From CAYFUF01 sp964394795 (GTDB lineage: Bacteria; Bacillota; Clostridia; Tissierellales; Peptoniphilaceae), in contig CAYMYX010000004.1 in assembly GCA_964394795.1 (NCBI GenBank), positions 5,807 to 69,806 of the forward strand: a stretch of 64,000 bases of DNA, written 5' to 3'. Positions 59,935-64,000 of the stretch are shown here, piece by piece (position 1 is the first letter of the stretch; the number at the start of each line of letters is the position of its first letter). The notes beneath the pieces were generated by a model, which was given only the letters and a program-made list of their open reading frames with translations, did no database searches and was not told the origin of the DNA. The position numbers were made by a program, and so were the translations under genes.

Positions 59935-60633
59935 ATGTATCAATATCCAGGGATATTCCATCAAGGCATCTTTCTAGCGAGACCAAATCGCTTCATTGCG
60001 GAGGTTCAAATCCATAGTGAGGTGGTGGTTTGCCACGTGAAGAACACCGGCCGCATGACGGAGCTCTTGGTGCCGGGAAGAACTTGCTACATCATGGAAG
60101 CTCTTAATCCGAATCGTAAAACTAAATATGATTTGATTGCCGTGGAGTATGAGGACACCATCGTTAACTTGGATTCTCAGGTGCCCAACAAGGTGGTGGA
60201 AGATGCTTTCTTGGAAGGGCAGATTCGGTCCTATGAAGAGGCGACTGGAGTTAGACGAGAGGTTACCGTAGGCGATTCCCGCCTAGACATGGTTGTTGAA
60301 CTGGGCGGAAGAAAGCTCTATGTGGAAGTGAAGGGGGTGGATCTGTTGCTGGGGGATGGCCTGGCTGCCTTTCCCGATGCGCCGACGACGCGGGGAACGA
60401 AACACCTCTTGAGCTTGAAGCAGTTGGTGGAGGAGGGAAACGAGGCAATGGCCCTCTTCCTCATTCAACGGGAAGACGTAACGTCCTTTAGGCCCTACCA
60501 TGAGCGGGACCCCTTGTTTGCCAAAACCTTTTATGAGGTGGTGGATGCCGGAGTCCAAGCCAGGGCGTACACCTGTAAGGTCGGACCGGCCTATATTGAC
60601 TTTGGCCACGAGGTGGAAATTCTGGGTATTTAG
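59935..60633 (+). CDS. sfsA: SfsA family protein
   Basis: Protein of 232 residues of the sugar fermentation stimulation family, with an OB-like N-terminal part (ARPNRFIAEV, HVKNTGRMTELLVPG) and a nuclease-like C-terminal part (LDMVV, KLYVEVKGV). In E. coli it was linked to maltose gene expression; its biochemical role is unsettled. I place the start at ATG 59935, after AAGGAGA, rather than at the upstream in-frame codons. Confidence 0.92.
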   Translation: MYQYPGIFHQGIFLARPNRFIAEVQIHSEVVVCHVKNTGRMTELLVPGRTCYIMEALNPNRKTKYDLIAVEYEDTIVNLDSQVPNKVVEDAFLEGQIRSYEEATGVRREVTVGDSRLDMVVELGGRKLYVEVKGVDLLLGDGLAAFPDAPTTRGTKHLLSLKQLVEEGNEAMALFLIQREDVTSFRPYHERDPLFAKTFYEVVDAGVQARAYTCKVGPAYIDFGHEVEILGI

Positions 60634-60640
60634 GCAAAAT

Positions 60641-60667
60641 AAAAGGAAGGGGCAACCCTTCCTTTTT
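60641..60667. terminator. Terminator between sfsA and the DJ-1 gene
   Basis: AAAAGGAAGGG / CCCTTCCTTTTT around GCAA. The flanking A-rich bases make it usable on both strands. Confidence 0.9.
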
Positions 60668-60679
60668 GAGTACGGATTT

Positions 60680-61189
60680 TTAAGCTTCTTCAAGTCCCTT
60701 TAAGAAGGCCTTCATGAGGGATGGCAGGTCGTCCGGGTTACGGCCCGTATAGACGTTTTTGTCGACTACGGTTTCTTCGTCAACCCAGTTGGCGCCGGCA
60801 TGAATCATGTCGTCTTTGATTGCCGGAGTGGATGTCATCTTTAACCCATTTAAGTCGATTGAAGAGGACAGAACCCATCCTGCGTGGCAAACTGCGGCAA
60901 CAGGCTTACCAGCTTCGTGGAGGGTCTTGACGATGTTGCGGGTAGCTTCGCTACGACGCATCTTATCCGGGGAGTAGCCACCGGGGATAAAGACGCCGGC
61001 TAATTCTTCCGCATTTACTTCTTCTGAGGCAACATCGCTCTTCAGCTTGAAGCCTTCTTTCGCCTTGTATTCCTTGCCCGCTTCGGTTCCAATTAGGATG
61101 ACCTCGTAGTCTTCTCGTAGGCGGTGGTAAGGGTAAATGAGCTCTTGCTCATCAAAAATGTCTTCGATAAAAATACCAACTTTTTTCAT
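60680..61189 (-). CDS. DJ-1/PfpI family protein
   Basis: Class I amidotransferase-like protein of 169 residues. AAVCHAGWVL holds the nucleophile-elbow Cys followed by His, and a Glu near the start (IEDIFDEQE) completes the PfpI-type site; FIPGGYSPD is the conserved loop. Members act as proteases, glyoxalases or deglycases. I place the start at ATG 61189, with TTGGAG before it. Confidence 0.92.
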   Translation of the reverse strand: MKKVGIFIEDIFDEQELIYPYHRLREDYEVILIGTEAGKEYKAKEGFKLKSDVASEEVNAEELAGVFIPGGYSPDKMRRSEATRNIVKTLHEAGKPVAAVCHAGWVLSSSIDLNGLKMTSTPAIKDDMIHAGANWVDEETVVDKNVYTGRNPDDLPSLMKAFLKGLEEA

Positions 61190-61359
61190 TGTTGTCTCCA
61201 ATCTTTAATTTATTCAATCTGGTGGACGTTTCTTTTATACCCAAAGCTCTTTTCTATTAGCCGGGCCATGTATTTAATCTCCTAGGACAAATTTTGCTCC
61301 AGATTTATATAGGGAGAAATTAGGGTATCTTTAAAGAGACGATTTGAACCAAGGAAAGT

Positions 61360-61380
61360 GGGGGGCATGAACATGGCCCC
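61360..61380 (+). repeat. Leader hairpin before the aldehyde dehydrogenase gene
   Basis: GGGGCATG / CATGGCCCC inverted repeat with one bulge and an AA loop, about 40 bases before the ATG. No T-run follows; it may stabilise or regulate the leader. Confidence 0.5.
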
Positions 61381-61421
61381 AATTAATGAGCTTCAAGGAA
61401 GCCGAATAGATAGGAGCGATT

Positions 61422-62846
61422 ATGAACTTCGAAAAACTGTATATCAATGGAGAATATGTGGATTCTGACTCTGGGGAATTTATTGAGATCATCAATCCAG
61501 CAACGGAAGAAGTGATTGCTAAAGTTCCTCGAGGAAATGAGAAGGATGTAGAGAAAGCGGCTAAGGCGGCTCGTGAAGCTTTTGAGAGCTTCAAGCATAC
61601 GACCTTGGAAGAACGCGTGGAAATTATTGAAAAGTTCCACGACTACCTCAAGGAAAACGAAGACGAGATTACCGAATGCATCAGCAAGGAGTTGGGCTCT
61701 CCTCTTGAGTTTACCAAGAAAGTCCAGTTGGGTAATCAAATTGACCGCATCGAGCGCTATATTGAGATTGCTCAGGACTATGAATATGAGCGAAAAGAGA
61801 AGAATACGATCATCCGTAAGGAACCGATCGGTGTCGTTGGTGCCATTACACCATGGAACTATCCTTTGGGACAGATTATTCAAAAGGTTATCTTTGCTAT
61901 CCTGACGGGAAATGCCATCGTATTAAAACCGAGTAAGCAAACCCCATTGGTTGCCTACTACGTGGTGGATGGCTTGGAAAAAGCTGGCTTACCAAAAGGC
62001 GTATTGAATCTAGTTACAGGCCAAGGCTCGGAGGTCGGAAACGCCATTGCAACAAACCCTGAAGTTGACCTTGTATCCTTCACCGGTTCGACCAAGGGCG
62101 GCATCGAAGTGGCTAAGTTGGCCATCGAGAGTGTTAAGAGAACGGCTTTGGAATTAGGCGGCAAGTCACCAGCCATCTTCTTAGATGAAAATTATTTAGA
62201 AGAAGGTATCAAGGCAATGCTTGGCACCATCTTTAACAACACTGGTCAAACCTGTTCGGCTTGGTCAAGGGCAATTGTCCTGAACGATATTAAAGACCAA
62301 TTTGAAGAAAAATTGATTGAGCTATTTGACTATTACAAGGTCGGTATGCCGGAAGATCCCGAAACAAAGGTTGGTCCGCTATCTTCCCAAAAGCAATACG
62401 ACAAGGTAACCAAGTATATTGAAAAGGGAAGGAACGAGGCAAGAGTCCTTATCGAGAACGAGCAAGACTTACCTGAGAAGGGTTATTTCGTTCATCCAAT
62501 CGTCTTTGCTGACGTGGATAACAGTTCTGAGATTGCCCAAGAGGAAATCTTCGGGCCGGTACTTTCCGTCATCTATGTTGACAGCGTTGAAGAGGCTATC
62601 AAGACGGCAAATGATGTCATCTACGGCCTATCCGGTGCAGTATTCGGGGAACCCGAAGAGGCTTACCGTGTAGCCAAAGAAGTCAAGTCCGGTACGGTAA
62701 CGGTTAACGATGCCAATCCTCCAGCGGGCGTGCCTTTCGGCGGTTACAAGATGAGTGGTAACGGCAGAGAAGGCGGCGTAGAAGGCCTGGAAGAATATTT
62801 AGAAACGAAGACGATGCCTATCGTCCATGAAGGTACGACGAAATAG
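61422..62846 (+). CDS. Aldehyde dehydrogenase family protein
   Basis: NAD(P)-dependent aldehyde dehydrogenase of 474 residues. TPWNYPLGQ and LKPSKQTP form the cofactor site, ELGGKSPAIF holds the general-base Glu, and NTGQTCSAWSR the catalytic Cys. It cannot be assigned to one substrate; betaine-aldehyde-like and aromatic-aldehyde-like members share these features. It has its own terminator and is not part of the sugar-acid cluster. Confidence 0.93.
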   Translation: MNFEKLYINGEYVDSDSGEFIEIINPATEEVIAKVPRGNEKDVEKAAKAAREAFESFKHTTLEERVEIIEKFHDYLKENEDEITECISKELGSPLEFTKKVQLGNQIDRIERYIEIAQDYEYERKEKNTIIRKEPIGVVGAITPWNYPLGQIIQKVIFAILTGNAIVLKPSKQTPLVAYYVVDGLEKAGLPKGVLNLVTGQGSEVGNAIATNPEVDLVSFTGSTKGGIEVAKLAIESVKRTALELGGKSPAIFLDENYLEEGIKAMLGTIFNNTGQTCSAWSRAIVLNDIKDQFEEKLIELFDYYKVGMPEDPETKVGPLSSQKQYDKVTKYIEKGRNEARVLIENEQDLPEKGYFVHPIVFADVDNSSEIAQEEIFGPVLSVIYVDSVEEAIKTANDVIYGLSGAVFGEPEEAYRVAKEVKSGTVTVNDANPPAGVPFGGYKMSGNGREGGVEGLEEYLETKTMPIVHEGTTK

Positions 62847-62877
62847 AGCAAAGTTCTGAAATAATGAGTCCGGAGGA

Positions 62878-62916
62878 GGGAAGTTCAAGGAGCTTCGAAG
62901 TTTGAACTTCCCTTTT
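62878..62916 (+). terminator. Rho-independent terminator
   Basis: Eleven-base stem GGGAAGTTCAA / TTGAACTTCCC with a 13-base loop, followed by TTTT. Confidence 0.93.
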
Positions 62917-62951
62917 CTCAAGACTCGATTTGTGTTAACATCAATCTATTA

Positions 62952-63023
62952 GTGCCATTAGCGCAGGGGAAGCGCGTCAGTCTCCGGAACTGAAGGGCCT
63001 GGGTTCGAATCCCAGATGGCACG
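62952..63023 (+). tRNA. tRNA-Arg (CCG)
   Basis: Acceptor GTGCCAT / ATGGCAC, D stem GCGC / GCGC, anticodon stem TCAGT / ACTGA with loop CTCCGGA giving CCG, and T arm CTGGG-TTCGAAT-CCCAG. The discriminator is G and CCA is not encoded. TTTTTG follows at once. Confidence 0.95.
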
Positions 63024-63071
63024 TTTTTGTTGCCAATTTTTAAGTAGTTAATGTTATTAAAAAGGAGAAAC

Positions 63072-64000
63072 TATGAAAAACGGCGTAATGATGCAAGCCT
63101 TCCATTGGGATTCCTCAGGTGACGGCCAATTTTACAATCGATTTGCGGAGATGATTCCTTTCCTATCAAGCTTAGGAATTACCGCAATTTGGTTACCCCC
63201 CGCCCACAAAGGAACCTCGGAGAATGATGTTGGTTACGGGTCCTATGATTACTGGGACTTGGGCGAATTCGACCAAAAAGGGACGGTAAGAACTAAATAC
63301 GGTACACGGGAAGAATTAGAGAATCTTATCAAGGTTATCCACGATAACGGGATGGAAGTTTACGCCGACATGGTTTTCAACCATAAAGGTGGAGCGGACG
63401 AGACCGAGATTTTCCAAGCGGTTATGGTCGATCAAAATGACCGGACCACAGAGGTGAGTGAACCCCACGATATCGAGGGGTGGACCAAGTTTACCTTCCC
63501 GGGAAGACAAGGGAAGTATTCCGATTTCATTTGGGACCATACCCACTTCACTGGAGTGGATTTCGACTTTCAAACGGATACGAAAGCAATCTTCCGTATC
63601 ATGGGGGAAAACAAGTATTGGTCAAACGAGACCGATGACGAAAAAGGAAATTATGACTTTTTGATGAATGCGGACATTGACCACGCCCACCCCGATGTCG
63701 AAGCAGAACTCATTCGCGTAGCTGACTTCATGATTAATGAATTAGGCTATGACGGCTTCCGCTATGATGCCATTAAGCACATTTCCTTCGGTTTTATAGA
63801 CCATCTTTCCGAACATATTATTGAGAACCATCCAGACTTTTACTTTGTCGGTGAATACTGGAACAACGATGACAACACCATCCAGCATTATCTCCATGAA
63901 ACTGCCTACAACGTAGACCTTTTTGATGTTCCGCTCCACTTCAACTTCATGGCTGCTTCCCAGAGTGAGGACTACGATATTCGCCAACTCTTTGACGACA
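63072..64000 (+). CDS. Cytoplasmic alpha-amylase (GH13), 3' end cut by the window
   Basis: First 309 residues of a GH13 amylase, open to the window edge. It begins directly with MMQAFHWDSSGDGQ and has no signal peptide, so it acts inside the cell on glycogen or imported dextrins. YADMVFNHKGG, GFRYDAIKH (nucleophile Asp) and FVGEYWNND (acid/base Glu) are the catalytic regions. The product would feed MalQ and GlgP encoded at 3269-7242. AAGGAGAAAC precedes the ATG. Confidence 0.94.

Noticed and set aside
1..64000. Prophage, insertion sequence, integrative element or toxin-antitoxin module.
   Set aside because: I found no transposase, integrase, phage structural or toxin-antitoxin gene; the HELFH protein is the only hint and lies within a metabolic operon.

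Overview
The window reads as chromosome of a moderate-GC Bacillota (Firmicutes) bacterium. The signs are veg behind a consensus promoter, the tatD-rnmV-ksgA-veg-ispE order, prmC-prfA, a T-box leader on tyrS, a SigI/RsgI pair, MnmA next to its own cysteine desulfurase, AGGAGG ribosome-binding sites throughout and several TTG/GTG starts. The tRNA genes do not encode a full CCA end, which fits a clostridial or tissierellial relative better than a typical Bacillus, but the genus cannot be named from this sequence. There is no prophage, insertion sequence, integrase or CRISPR array. Three runs of exactly 100 N (32817-32916, 50913-51012, 54446-54545) are assembly gaps, and each is flanked by an identical short sequence on both sides.

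Layout: 1-3256 holds translation genes (rpmE, yqhQ-like, prmC, prfA). 3269-8195 is glycogen/maltodextrin breakdown and glycolysis (malQ-glgP, fba), complemented by an alpha-amylase that runs off the right edge. 8362-18146 carries rho, a phasin-like protein, an AarF/UbiB kinase-like protein, an acyl-ACP thioesterase, a flavin-carrying lipoprotein, L25, ZupT, NifS-MnmA and a lipoprotein. 18284-27362 carries tyrS (minus strand, T-box), an MFS permease, metG-tatD-rnmV-ksgA, two small redox proteins, veg and ispE. 27702-34609 is the cell-envelope section: a VanY-like protein that has lost its zinc ligands, galE, sigI-rsgI, an RsgI-like lipoprotein and murJ. 34773-46099 contains a DUF2207 protein and RibU, the t6A genes tsaE-tsaB-rimI-tsaD, a PHP phosphoesterase, pcrA-ligA and rdgB-yfcE. 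46258-51867 has tRNA-His and tRNA-Leu, pepT, a nitroreductase, a frameshifted lipoprotein, a stress protein with a long repetitive tail, a palindromic repeat block and a PAP2 phosphatase. 51910-59819 is a regulated sugar-acid catabolic cluster. 59935-64000 holds sfsA, a DJ-1 protein, an aldehyde dehydrogenase, tRNA-Arg and the amylase.

Two parts deserve most attention. (1) The SigI circuit: three sites of the form GACCCC(C/G)-N18-CGTA(A/T)GCTAT lie before sigI and, twice in tandem, before a lipoprotein that repeats the extracytoplasmic domain of RsgI, including its Asn-Pro, and ends in the same Asp/Tyr/Trp-only tail. This predicts an autoregulated sigma/anti-sigma pair that makes a secreted paralogue of its own sensor. 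(2) The cluster 52862-59819: an IclR regulator, a permease, a hydantoinase/oxoprolinase-type ATPase without a B subunit, an HELFH metalloprotein resembling ImmA/IrrE zincins, a YiaK-type diketogulonate reductase, KDPG aldolase and KDG kinase. It ends in pyruvate plus glyceraldehyde-3-phosphate, but its entry substrate is unknown.
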